A stretch of DNA of 64,000 bases from Lachnospiraceae bacterium. GTDB lineage: Bacteria > Bacillota > Clostridia > Lachnospirales > Lachnospiraceae. The stretch is from contig JAILLW010000117.1 of NCBI GenBank assembly GCA_024692955.1, positions 57,627 through 121,626 on the forward strand, read 5' to 3'. The notes below the pieces were generated by a model. The model did not search any database and was not told where the DNA came from. It worked only from the letters and a program-made list of their open reading frames with translations. A program made the position numbers and the translations under genes. Numbering within the stretch: position 1 is the stretch's first letter; each line of letters starts with the position of its first letter. Of this stretch, positions 37,873 through 47,400 are shown one piece after another.

Positions 37873-38889
37873 ATGAAAATCAATATTTATTACGGCGGCC
37901 GGGGGATGATCGACGACCCGACCCTTGTTGTGATCAACAAAATCCAGTCGGTCCTTGAGGAGCTTCACGTGGAGGTGGAGCGCTTTCAGTTGTATGAACT
38001 CAAAAACAGCATTCCGACCCTGCCCCAGACGCTGAAGAACGCGGACGGGATCATACTCGCGACCACCGTGGAATGGCACGGGATCGGGGGCTATATGACG
38101 CAGTTTCTCGACGCATGCTGGCTCTACGGAGACAAGGAAAAGATCGCGAAGACCTATATGTGTCCCATCGTGATGTCGACGACCTACGGTGAACGGGAAG
38201 GAAAGCTGGATCTTTCCGTGGCCTGGGAGATCCTCGGAGGACTTCCCTGCAGCGGCATCTGCGGATATATTGCGGATTCTACGGTATTTGAACACAATGA
38301 GAATTACAATACTCTCATTGAGAAGAAGGCGGAGAATCTCTACCGGACGATCAACCAGAAGCTGGAAGGGCTGCCTGCCAGCAATCAGGCCGTAAAGAAG
38401 ATGGTGGCGGTCTCGAAGAACATCGACCTGACACCTCAGGAGTCGGAACGGCTCTCCGTGCTTGCCTCCAATGATAACTTTGTGACCACCTCGAAGGAGG
38501 ATCTTCAGGAACTGACGAGCATGTTCCGGAATATGATGAACGAAGACGAGGGCAGTGAAGATTCGGAAGAATATATCGCAGATTTCAGGAAGTGCTTTAC
38601 GCCGCAGCCCGGAGTCCGTTCCAAGTACAAGTTTGCCATCAAGGGAAAAAGAAAGCCTCTGATCATTGAAGTGAACGGACCAAAGGCAGAGTTTTACTAC
38701 GGGAACGCCGACAGCCCGAATGTGGAGATCACGATCACGCCCGAGACGATGGATGATATCATCTATGCCAGGATGACCTTCCAAAGGGCGTTTATGGGAA
38801 GCCAGATCACGGCAAAGGGAGACTTTCCGCTGCTCCGGGCGCTGGACATCCTGTTCCCGTTTAAAGAGGAAAAAGCGAAGGAGGAATAG
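37873..38889 (+). CDS. Flavodoxin-like/NADPH-dependent reductase-type domain fused to an SCP2-like C-terminal domain
   Basis: MKINIYYGGRGMIDDPT.., ADGIILATTVEWHGIGGYMTQFLD. C-terminal YKFAIKGKRKPLIIEVNGPKAEFYYGNADSPNVEITITPETMDDIIYARM resembles SCP2. Confidence 0.7.
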   Translation: MKINIYYGGRGMIDDPTLVVINKIQSVLEELHVEVERFQLYELKNSIPTLPQTLKNADGIILATTVEWHGIGGYMTQFLDACWLYGDKEKIAKTYMCPIVMSTTYGEREGKLDLSVAWEILGGLPCSGICGYIADSTVFEHNENYNTLIEKKAENLYRTINQKLEGLPASNQAVKKMVAVSKNIDLTPQESERLSVLASNDNFVTTSKEDLQELTSMFRNMMNEDEGSEDSEEYIADFRKCFTPQPGVRSKYKFAIKGKRKPLIIEVNGPKAEFYYGNADSPNVEITITPETMDDIIYARMTFQRAFMGSQITAKGDFPLLRALDILFPFKEEKAKEE

Positions 38890-39306
38890 ATGATGAGGGA
38901 TGAGAACTGTATCTTCTGCAGGATCATCGGCGGGGAGATCCCGTCAAATACGATCTATGAGGACGACGATTACAAGGTGATCCTGGATAACGGGCCCGCG
39001 ACGAAGGGGCATGCGCTGATCCTCCCGAAGGAGCATTACCGGAACTTCTATGATATTCCGGAGGAACTCGCCACCGGAGCACTGAAACTTGCGAAGAAAC
39101 TGATGGTGCGGATGACGGATGTTCTGAAAGCGGACGGATTCCATATTCTGCAGAACAATAACGAAGCGGCGGACCAGAGCGTATTTCATTATCATATGCA
39201 TCTTGTTCCGCGTTACCGGGGAGATCAGGGCCTGCTTTCCTACAAACCCCTTCCGGTAACGAAGGAGGAACTTGCCGCGCTGAAGGAGGAGCTTACCGAA
39301 AGGTAA
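38890..39306 (+). CDS. HIT family protein
   Basis: CIFCRIIGGEIPSNTIYEDDDYKVILD; catalytic HYHMHLVPRY. Confidence 0.95.
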   Translation: MMRDENCIFCRIIGGEIPSNTIYEDDDYKVILDNGPATKGHALILPKEHYRNFYDIPEELATGALKLAKKLMVRMTDVLKADGFHILQNNNEAADQSVFHYHMHLVPRYRGDQGLLSYKPLPVTKEELAALKEELTER

Positions 39307-39317
39307 GCTTTTTCACG

Positions 39318-40160
39318 ATGAGAAACATTTTGACGGACAAGATCATTGAAACGGTAAAGGAAATGTGCATTGAGGCGAATCATTTCCTTGCGCCGGATAT
39401 GAAAGAGGCTCTTGAAAGAGCCGCGGTATCGGAAAGATCCCCTCTCGGGAAAAGGATCCTTTCACAGCTTGAGGAAAACCTTTCCATCGCGGGAAAGGAG
39501 ATGATCCCGATCTGCCAGGATACCGGAATGGCCGTATTCTTCATTGAGGTCGGGCAGGACGTACATATCGAAGGAGGAGCCTTAAGCGACGCTGTAAATG
39601 AAGGCGTAAGGAGGGGCTATACGGAAGGCTATCTTCGTAAATCCGTTGTATCTGATCCACTTATCAGGGAGAATACGAAGGACAATACCCCTGCGGTCAT
39701 CCATTACGACATCGTGCCGGGTGACAGGCTGAAGATCACGATCGCGCCGAAGGGCTTCGGCTCGGAAAACATGAGCCGGATCTTTATGCTGAAACCGGCG
39801 GACGGAGAAGAGGGCGTAAAAAACGCGGTGCTCGGAGCGGTAAAGGATGCGGGACCGAATGCCTGCCCGCCCATGGTGGTAGGCGTCGGGATCGGAGGCA
39901 CCTTTGAAAAATGTGCGCTCCTTGCAAAAAAGGCGCTGACGAGACCCGTAAATGAGCGTTCCGGGATCCCTTATGTCAGGGATATGGAAGAAGAGCTCCT
40001 TGAACGGATAAACAAAACCGGCATCGGCCCCGGAGGACTCGGCGGGAGCACCACGGCACTGGCGGTCAATATCGAAACCTATCCGACTCATATTGCCGGA
40101 CTGCCCGTGGCGGTAAATATCTGCTGCCATGTAAACCGGCATGTCGTAAGAGAAATATAA
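39318..40160 (+). CDS. Fumarate hydratase class I alpha subunit
   Basis: PICQDTGMAVFFIEVGQDVHI, VGVGIGGTFEKCALLAKKAL, GPGGLGGSTTALAVNIETYPTHIAGLPVAVNICCHVNRH. Confidence 0.95.
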   Translation: MRNILTDKIIETVKEMCIEANHFLAPDMKEALERAAVSERSPLGKRILSQLEENLSIAGKEMIPICQDTGMAVFFIEVGQDVHIEGGALSDAVNEGVRRGYTEGYLRKSVVSDPLIRENTKDNTPAVIHYDIVPGDRLKITIAPKGFGSENMSRIFMLKPADGEEGVKNAVLGAVKDAGPNACPPMVVGVGIGGTFEKCALLAKKALTRPVNERSGIPYVRDMEEELLERINKTGIGPGGLGGSTTALAVNIETYPTHIAGLPVAVNICCHVNRHVVREI

Positions 40161-40179
40161 AGACGGGGAGTACGGGAAC

Positions 40180-40731
40180 ATGGAAAAACATCTTTCGGCA
40201 CCCTTTCAAAAAGAGGAGATCCTTTCACTGAGGGCAGGAGATCCGGTCTTTATCACCGGTACGGTCTATACGGCCAGGGATGCGGCCCACAAAAGGATGC
40301 ATGAGGCGCTTCTTTCCGGGAGGAGCCTTCCCTTTGACCCGGAAGGACAGGTGATCTATTATATGGGGCCTTCCCCCGCAAGAGAGGGCAGACCCATCGG
40401 CTCTGCCGGGCCGACTACGGCTTCCCGGATGGACAGATACACGCCGGAGCTCCTGAAACTCGGACTCGGGGGAATGATCGGCAAGGGGAAACGATCTTTG
40501 GAAGTAAAACAGGCAATCCGTGAAAACGGCGCGGTCTATCTGGCCGCCATCGGCGGGGCGGGAGCACTGCTTTCAAAGGCCGTCCTTTCTTCCGAGGTGA
40601 TCGCCTATGACGATCTCGGAACGGAAGCGATCCGGAAGCTTCAGGTGAAGGATCTTCCCGCCGTGGTCGTGATCGATACGGAGGGAAATGACCTGTATGA
40701 GACGGCGATCGGGGAGTATGCTTCGGAATGA
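40180..40731 (+). CDS. Fumarate hydratase class I beta subunit
   Basis: GPSPAREGRPIGSAGPTTASRMDRYTPELL, IGKGKRSLEVKQAIRENGAVYLAAIGGAGALL. Confidence 0.95.
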   Translation: MEKHLSAPFQKEEILSLRAGDPVFITGTVYTARDAAHKRMHEALLSGRSLPFDPEGQVIYYMGPSPAREGRPIGSAGPTTASRMDRYTPELLKLGLGGMIGKGKRSLEVKQAIRENGAVYLAAIGGAGALLSKAVLSSEVIAYDDLGTEAIRKLQVKDLPAVVVIDTEGNDLYETAIGEYASE

Positions 40732-41789
40732 AAGAATACAAGATCAGCATCATTGTTCCCGTATACAATATAGACAGGTATCTCCAGAGATGCCTTGATT
40801 CACTGGCCGCTCAGACCTATCCGGATCTTGAGATCATCCTTGTGGATGACGGTTCCCGGGACCGGAGCGGCTTTATCTGTGACAGCTTCGGCAGACTTCA
40901 TGAAAATGTACGGGTGATCCATAAGGAAAACGGCGGACTGATCTCTGCCTGGACGGCGGGGGTCCGGGTGGCTTCCGGAAACTATGTTTCCTTTGTGGAC
41001 GGGGATGACTGGATCGAGCCGAATATGATGGAGGAGATGTCCGGATATCTCACGGGAAGCGATCGGGAGGTCATCTGCAGCGACTATATCATCGAGCGGA
41101 CCCTTCGGAAAGGTCAGACGCAGACGAGGGAAAGCGAATATGTCTATCAGAGCATGGAACCCGGGGACTATGACCGGGAGGCTGTCAGGGAGAAGATCAT
41201 TCCGGAACTGATGGGGAATGAACACAGGGCCGTTACGGTATCAAGATGCATGAAGCTTATCAGTACCGGCCTTATAACGGAGAATCTGAAATACTGTGAT
41301 CCGCGGATCAGGATGGGGGAGGATGCCATGATCATCCTGCCGGTACTGATGGACGCGGAACATATCCGGATCATGGATCATAAGGCTTATTACCATTATG
41401 AGGTGGTGGGAAGCTCCATGGTCCATAAGTATGACAGGGAAGCCTTTGAGAATGCACTGCTGCTTTATCAGAACCTCGGAAGAATGCTTGAGGACAAGTT
41501 CGGCACGGATCCCGGAATGCTGGAACGGCTGAAAAAACGGCTGGATATGGAATTCGTGGTACTGCTCTTCCTGGTTCTTAAGAATGAAGCGCGAAATCCG
41601 GCTCCCGAATACCGGGAAAAGATCATGGAGATCTGTACGGATGAGAGGGTGACCCGGGTGGTAAAGGATGCGCCGGTCACGGTATCGGACCGTTCGAACA
41701 AACTGCTCTACGCAGTTTTGAAGAACCCTTCGTTCCTTACGATCTCAATGCTCCGGAGCGCGATGAAGGTGAATGATGCAAAATACTGA
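40728..41789 (+). CDS. Glycosyltransferase family 2
   Basis: ISIIVPVYNIDRYLQRCLDSLAAQTYPDLEIILVDDGSRDRSG; FVDGDDWIEP. Confidence 0.96.
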   Translation: MKEYKISIIVPVYNIDRYLQRCLDSLAAQTYPDLEIILVDDGSRDRSGFICDSFGRLHENVRVIHKENGGLISAWTAGVRVASGNYVSFVDGDDWIEPNMMEEMSGYLTGSDREVICSDYIIERTLRKGQTQTRESEYVYQSMEPGDYDREAVREKIIPELMGNEHRAVTVSRCMKLISTGLITENLKYCDPRIRMGEDAMIILPVLMDAEHIRIMDHKAYYHYEVVGSSMVHKYDREAFENALLLYQNLGRMLEDKFGTDPGMLERLKKRLDMEFVVLLFLVLKNEARNPAPEYREKIMEICTDERVTRVVKDAPVTVSDRSNKLLYAVLKNPSFLTISMLRSAMKVNDAKY

Positions 41790-43002
41790 TAACGGGAAGA
41801 TCCTTTTTTATATGCATGCGGGAAGCGGCAATCACGGCTGTGAGGCGATCGTGAATGCCTTAAGCCGGATGCTGCCAAAGGCCCCTTCGCTCCTTAGCTT
41901 CCGAAAAGAGGAGGACGAGCGGTATACCCTGGGAAAACTCTGCGATATCCGTCAGGAAAGGAGTTTTGACCGGCACCCTCTTGCACATGTATTCTACTAC
42001 GGATACCGTACCCTCACCGGGGATCGGGAAAGTTTTATCCGCTACCGGTACGGGGAGTTCCTCTCAAGGGGAAAAGGCGCAAAGAAACCGTCCCTCGCGG
42101 TTTCCATCGGGGGCGACAATTATTGCTACGATAATATGCTGAACGACCTTTTTCTCTCAAACGCCGCGTTTTCAAGGCAGGGAACGAAAACGGTGCTCCT
42201 TGGCTGCTCCATCGAACCGGAGCTTTTGAAAAGGGAAAATATCCTCACGGATCTTAAGAAGTATCATACGATCATCGCACGGGAGAGCATTACCTTTGAG
42301 GCGCTGAGGAACGCGTTCGGAGGCCGGACGGATGAAGAAGAACGGTCACCGCGGATCCTTAGTATCCCGGATCCGGCTTTTACGCTTCCCGCAAGGGAGG
42401 TTTCGCTTCCGGAGGGCTTTGCCCCAGGGAATACGGTCGGGATCAATGTAAGCCCTCTTATCCGGGAGCATGAGACTTCCTGCGGCATGGTCATGGAGGC
42501 CTGCCGGGGACTTGTGCGCCATATCCTCGAGGAAACGGATATGAGCATCGCTTTTATTCCGCATGTGGTCTGGAAGAATAATGATGACCGGAAGCCGCTG
42601 GGAGAGCTTAGCCTGTATGCAAAGGAGCTTGGAAAAGAAGATCGCACCGTAATGATCGAAGATGCGGACTGTGAAACTTTGAAGGGGATCATTTCAAAAT
42701 GCCGCTTCTTTACCGGGGCAAGGACCCATGCGACGATCGCCGCCTACTCCTCCTGCGTTCCGACACTGGTGGCGGGCTATTCCGTGAAATCTCTCGGGAT
42801 CGCAAAAGACCTGTTTCCGGATACGGATCCGGAGGAACTGGTACTTCCCGTGCAGGAAATCAAAGATCCTCATCAGCTCGTCGATGCCTTCCGGAATCTG
42901 GAAAAGCATGAAGAGAGCATCCGGTCGCATCTTAAGAAGATCATTCCCGGATATGTCGAAAAGGCGTACGGATCCGGGGAAGTTCTGCGGGAACTTGCAT
43001 GA
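41773..43002 (+). CDS. Polysaccharide pyruvyl transferase family protein
   Basis: MHAGSGNHGCEAIVNALSR, LAVSIGGDNYCYDN, SKCRFFTGARTHATIAAYSSCVPTLVAGYSVKSLGIAKDLF. Confidence 0.88.
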   Translation: MMQNTDNGKILFYMHAGSGNHGCEAIVNALSRMLPKAPSLLSFRKEEDERYTLGKLCDIRQERSFDRHPLAHVFYYGYRTLTGDRESFIRYRYGEFLSRGKGAKKPSLAVSIGGDNYCYDNMLNDLFLSNAAFSRQGTKTVLLGCSIEPELLKRENILTDLKKYHTIIARESITFEALRNAFGGRTDEEERSPRILSIPDPAFTLPAREVSLPEGFAPGNTVGINVSPLIREHETSCGMVMEACRGLVRHILEETDMSIAFIPHVVWKNNDDRKPLGELSLYAKELGKEDRTVMIEDADCETLKGIISKCRFFTGARTHATIAAYSSCVPTLVAGYSVKSLGIAKDLFPDTDPEELVLPVQEIKDPHQLVDAFRNLEKHEESIRSHLKKIIPGYVEKAYGSGEVLRELA

Positions 43003-43014
43003 AAGCAGGGATCC

Positions 43015-43656
43015 TCAGGTCATTTCGATCAGAGATTCCGGAGAGACTCTGAGTTCCTCTGCAAGGCGAAGCACATAATCCGTGCGTGCCCTGCTCAGTC
43101 TTTTTTTCCCCTGTTCATATTGCTGAAGCGTTCGGACGGGAATATCCGTCCGGCGGGCAAGTTCGCTCTGGCTGTATCCGAGACGCTCTCTGTATTCCTT
43201 AAGCCTGGTGGTGGCTGCGGCACTCCTTCGGAGCTCGAAGATCCGGTCCGTAAAGTGCCGGATATCCATCTCGTGGTATTTCTCGTACATCTCCAGAATG
43301 GCTTCGATCGGCAGTTCCCGGTCAAGAGCCCTGAAGCTGCACCCGCTGTACCACTGATAATATGCAAGCGCCCAGCCTGTCCAGTACTCACGCCCTTTAT
43401 CATCATGAAGGACCGGTCCTGCGGAAGCATTCGGCAGGGCGGCGCGTTCAGCGATCAGCCTCGCGAGTTCTGTCCCGGACATACCGGAGACGATAAACGG
43501 ATCACCTCTTTCAAATCTTGGGGCAATGTCGGTCGAAATGAACAGCCGGTAATAGGCCGGAAGATCGCAGCCGATCCCGTGTACTGCATGATCAAAGCTT
43601 CTGCCCAGTACCTTTCTGGCATCGGACAGATACATTTCATCGTATGCGTGGATCAT
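43015..43656 (-). CDS. Two-domain protein: novel-looking N-terminal domain plus C-terminal XRE-type HTH; candidate antitoxin/regulator
   Basis: ATG 43656 preceded by GAGGAGGTC (the upstream ATG at 43674 is part of the RBS). HTH: LKEYRERLGYSQSELARRTDIPVRTLQQYEQGKKRLSRARTDYVLRLAEEL. Confidence 0.85.
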   Translation of the reverse strand: MIHAYDEMYLSDARKVLGRSFDHAVHGIGCDLPAYYRLFISTDIAPRFERGDPFIVSGMSGTELARLIAERAALPNASAGPVLHDDKGREYWTGWALAYYQWYSGCSFRALDRELPIEAILEMYEKYHEMDIRHFTDRIFELRRSAAATTRLKEYRERLGYSQSELARRTDIPVRTLQQYEQGKKRLSRARTDYVLRLAEELRVSPESLIEMT

Positions 43657-44308
43657 CGGGACCGACCTCCTCATCGATTATGCGTATCATATACAGTTCT
43701 CCCGGGATGTAATCCGACCGGTTCATGGATCGGTATCCGGCCCGCGCCAGAGAATCCCTTTCCCTTTTCCGTTCATACCACTCGGAAGCGGTGACATAGG
43801 AAGCACCTGTAAAGGAGAGCCTGTCGAACGATCTTTGGCTGTTGATCATAACCTGTTCCCCCAGATTGCCGAGTCTTAAAGCGTTTGATAACTGCGATAC
43901 GGATATGGCACCGTTCAGAAAATCCTGTGCGTAGGAAAAGTAACTGTCATCGGCCCGATATCCGCGTATCAGATCATATCCCGTCGTATCGATCCTGAAA
44001 TGTGACTGCAGATACCTGAAAGCTTCCCTTGAGAGAGGGGTATCAAGATCAAAAGTACGGTTGAAAACAAGCAGAGAGACCCAGTGCAGGACTGTATGGC
44101 CATCGGAATTCAGATCCAGAGTCTTAAGCCCCCGGGCGTCCAGCCGGTATGCATTGACATAGCCGTCCCTGTCTTTATCGACGGCCCATTCCGAGGCAAG
44201 ATCAGGGTCCTCCGTACAATAGAATCCCTGTCCGTAATCATTATACGGTTTTCCTTTTCCGAACACCGGATGCTCTACAGTGTCTTTCGAACCATGGTAC
44301 AGGACCAT
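43637..44308 (-). CDS. DUF3990-type protein, ADP-ribosyltransferase-fold-like; candidate toxin
   Basis: Start trimmed to ATG 44308 after AAAGGAG. MVLYHGSKDTVEHPVFGKGKPYNDYGQGFYCTEDPDLASEWAVDKDRDGYVNAYRLD; later NLGEQVMINSQRSF. Confidence 0.8.
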   Translation of the reverse strand: MVLYHGSKDTVEHPVFGKGKPYNDYGQGFYCTEDPDLASEWAVDKDRDGYVNAYRLDARGLKTLDLNSDGHTVLHWVSLLVFNRTFDLDTPLSREAFRYLQSHFRIDTTGYDLIRGYRADDSYFSYAQDFLNGAISVSQLSNALRLGNLGEQVMINSQRSFDRLSFTGASYVTASEWYERKRERDSLARAGYRSMNRSDYIPGELYMIRIIDEEVGPDDPRIR

Positions 44309-44333
44309 AATATACTCCTTTGGGCGTATAATA

Positions 44334-44362
44334 ATACTACATCCTGAAAAGTATAATGTCAA
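44334..44362 (-). promoter_or_regulatory. Minus-strand promoter TTGACA-17-TAGTAT for the toxin/HTH pair
   Basis: Plus-strand TGTCAA 44357-44362 and ATACTA 44334-44339, 17-nt spacer. Confidence 0.7.
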
Positions 44363-44450
44363 TATGGAGTGCACTATGGTATAATTATATTTCAAGACTA
44401 TTTCAGAATTTCGATACCCATTGAAGGGAATTATTTAAGGAGGAAACGTT

Positions 44451-47400
44451 ATGCGAAGACAAAAGGGATGGAAACAGCGTATCCTTGCATGGGTGCTTTC
44501 GGCGGTGATGATCGCCGGAATGCTGCCCGTATCCGCGATGAGTTCCTATGCGGATGAGAAGGATGCGGCAATCGGAGAGTCCGAGATCGCGGATGAAATC
44601 CGGGAAGTAACGGAAGAAGGAGGCAGCCTTCAACTGACCGAGGATCCGGATGAAGCCGATGCGGAGGACCGGACCCCCGGGGAGGATACCGTTTGGGAAG
44701 AATCCCCGGAGGAAGAGGAGGAAATCTCCCTCGTTCCGAATGCGGATATCGCAGATGCGGATCCCGAAGAGACCCGGGAGCCGGAATCCCTGATCGACGT
44801 TTCCGAGGAGGCGCTCGGCGCGGGCAGTCTGGTGAATGAAGAAACACGGAAGAAATATGCGATCGTTGTCAGAAACATAAATGACGGCGACCTTGATATC
44901 TGGGAGGCGCTGCCAATTAGTAAAGAGGGTCTTGAAAGCCCGCCGCCTACTTTTAGGTATGGATCTTCATATTTCCATTATGATACAAGTGACAATGTGT
45001 TGTGGTCGAATTATATGCCGATTTGCTTTATCCTGCATAAAAAAGACAGATTTAAGAACATCGACACCGGAGAACCGACGGTTTCGGTCGCATATTCCGA
45101 TATAGGCGAAGAGAATTTTAAGGAAGAAGGGAATCATCCCCTGGAAGTGAAAAAGAGAGAAGACGGTGCGTATGGGATCAAACCTCCGGCGACCAAACCT
45201 TCCGCGGGCGGAGATTTCGTTATTACGATCACCACTGCTTCCATAAAGATACCCATGCTGACGGAGCTTTCGAGAGAAAACGGGAATATCGACGCATCCA
45301 TAAGCTATTGCACGGATGATGGCGAAACAACGAGCGGGAAGGTGGTGCTGTCAAATGTATACGATCCGCTGGAAGGTGATGATCAGCCGGATCCGGAGAC
45401 GCCGCTCCGACTTTTGCCCGAAACCCTGCCCGATGGCATTGAGGCGAAGGACTACGAATATGAGCTTATCCCTTACGGTAAAACCGTCGTTATGAAAAAA
45501 GAGGATATCACCTGTGATGACTATCATGTACCGATCGGCCTGAAACTGAATGACGGCGAAGAGGAGACGCTGAATGCGGAAAACGGATTACAGGCGGATT
45601 TTCTTGATCCGGAGAAGGAAACCGTATCCTTTACCGCGACGGAGGATTTCATCGGAAGCCGAGGTATGATCGTCCTTCAGCCGCTATACCGGGAGACCCC
45701 GCAGCTGTATATCGAGGGGAACGGCCTTGACGGGGATCTGTCGGAAGAAGAGATCGAAGAAGAAGGATTTCAGGGTAAATATTTCGGGATCACATCGGAT
45801 GCCGCGACATATACCGTCGAAAAGACAGGCGGGAAATATCTCCTCGTCAGCAGGAATCAGGGAGAGATCCGTTTTTCTCCCTACTTGCAGAGGAACAGAT
45901 ACGGATATACCCTCACGGGGCTCAGCTATCAGCTGATCGGCCGTTCGGAAAGCGGAGAACCCGAAGACTATGATACCGGGGATCTGGAAACAGATCCTGA
46001 TGACGGGGTTAGCTATCTGATGAGCGGCGATCTCATACAGGATGCGATCAGCGCGGGGATCGAGACGATCTGTATCATGCCGGTCTCGGAGCATCGCTGC
46101 GGACTGAACGTGGCCGTTCCCCCCGGGATCACGCCCACTGTACGAAAGGGCGCGGCGAAGATTAATCCGACGTGGAAAGATGACAGTAACGCCTTGCTCT
46201 GGAACTATACCTATTATCTGGAAGATAACTCCGAGGTGATCGTAAAGGCGGCATCGAATGCCGATAATACGGTGAACAAAGTCACTCTGAAGGATGATTC
46301 CACCGGTTATGTGAGCAAGGAGATCGAGGTTGCCAAGTCCGGTGAATACAAGGTAAAGGTGACGGATAAGGATGCCTCCCTTAGCGTGGAAGCGGGCCGC
46401 AGCGTGAAACTTGTCGTACGCTCAAATGATGAGACGCTGGTACCGAAGAACGGAAAATACTCCGTTGGTGTTCTGAACGGCTTTACGGCATATCTTTCGA
46501 CAGGCGGGGAGGAATTTACCCTGTCGGAGGGTGTTACTGCCACGGTGGACGGCGAGGGAGCAGCTCTCGTTGACGGTGTGCTTTCCCGTGATACTTTCGA
46601 AGATGCAGGGAAAACGCTGGAAGTTGCCTTCAGCTATCTGGGCAGAGAATTTGCGGCAACGATTGTCGTGAGCTCCGCGATCACATCCCTTTCCATCAAA
46701 GGAGCGGGAGAGGATCACAGTCTTTCCGTTGAATACGCGACAGATAATGAATTCAGTATAATAACGATTCCTGCAAAAGCGGATATCGAAAGCCTCGAAG
46801 CCCGTCTCGTTGACGCGGAAGGCAATATGGGCGAAGAGATCGACTTCGGAGGCTGCTACTCCGGAAGACTCAATGTGAGCGGCTATGATACAGCCGGGAA
46901 CTATGCTCCAGACGGAAGTGCCCGGTTCGCGTTCTTTTCCGGAGAAAGAAGGATCGGGGAGATCTATACGATCACTTTCCAGAATGCCCTCAAAGAAGAT
47001 GTGAAGCCTTCCGTAAAGGCGAACGATAAGGAGTCTACGATCCACGGGCTCGGACTTACACTCACCCTGCCCTCTTCCGTGAATCCGGACGCGGAAATCC
47101 TTTACTACGAAGTGACCGCCACCGCCTCTGCGGAGGATCGGGAAGAATGGGAGGACGGCTGGTGCAATGATCCGGAATACAATAAGGCTGACTGGCCGAA
47201 AAAGACGAGCCTGAATGATTGGGACGACAAAGAGCACAAAATGATCCAGCTCTATAAGCCGGAAGTCACGGAATACTTCTCTCCGGACAGCAAAAATGTG
47301 TTTGTTCAGGTGACGGATCCGGAGATCGACAACCGGTATCCGGACTTGGGCATTGAAGTAACCTATGAAGTAAAGGTCCGGCTCATCTATTGCAGGAATG

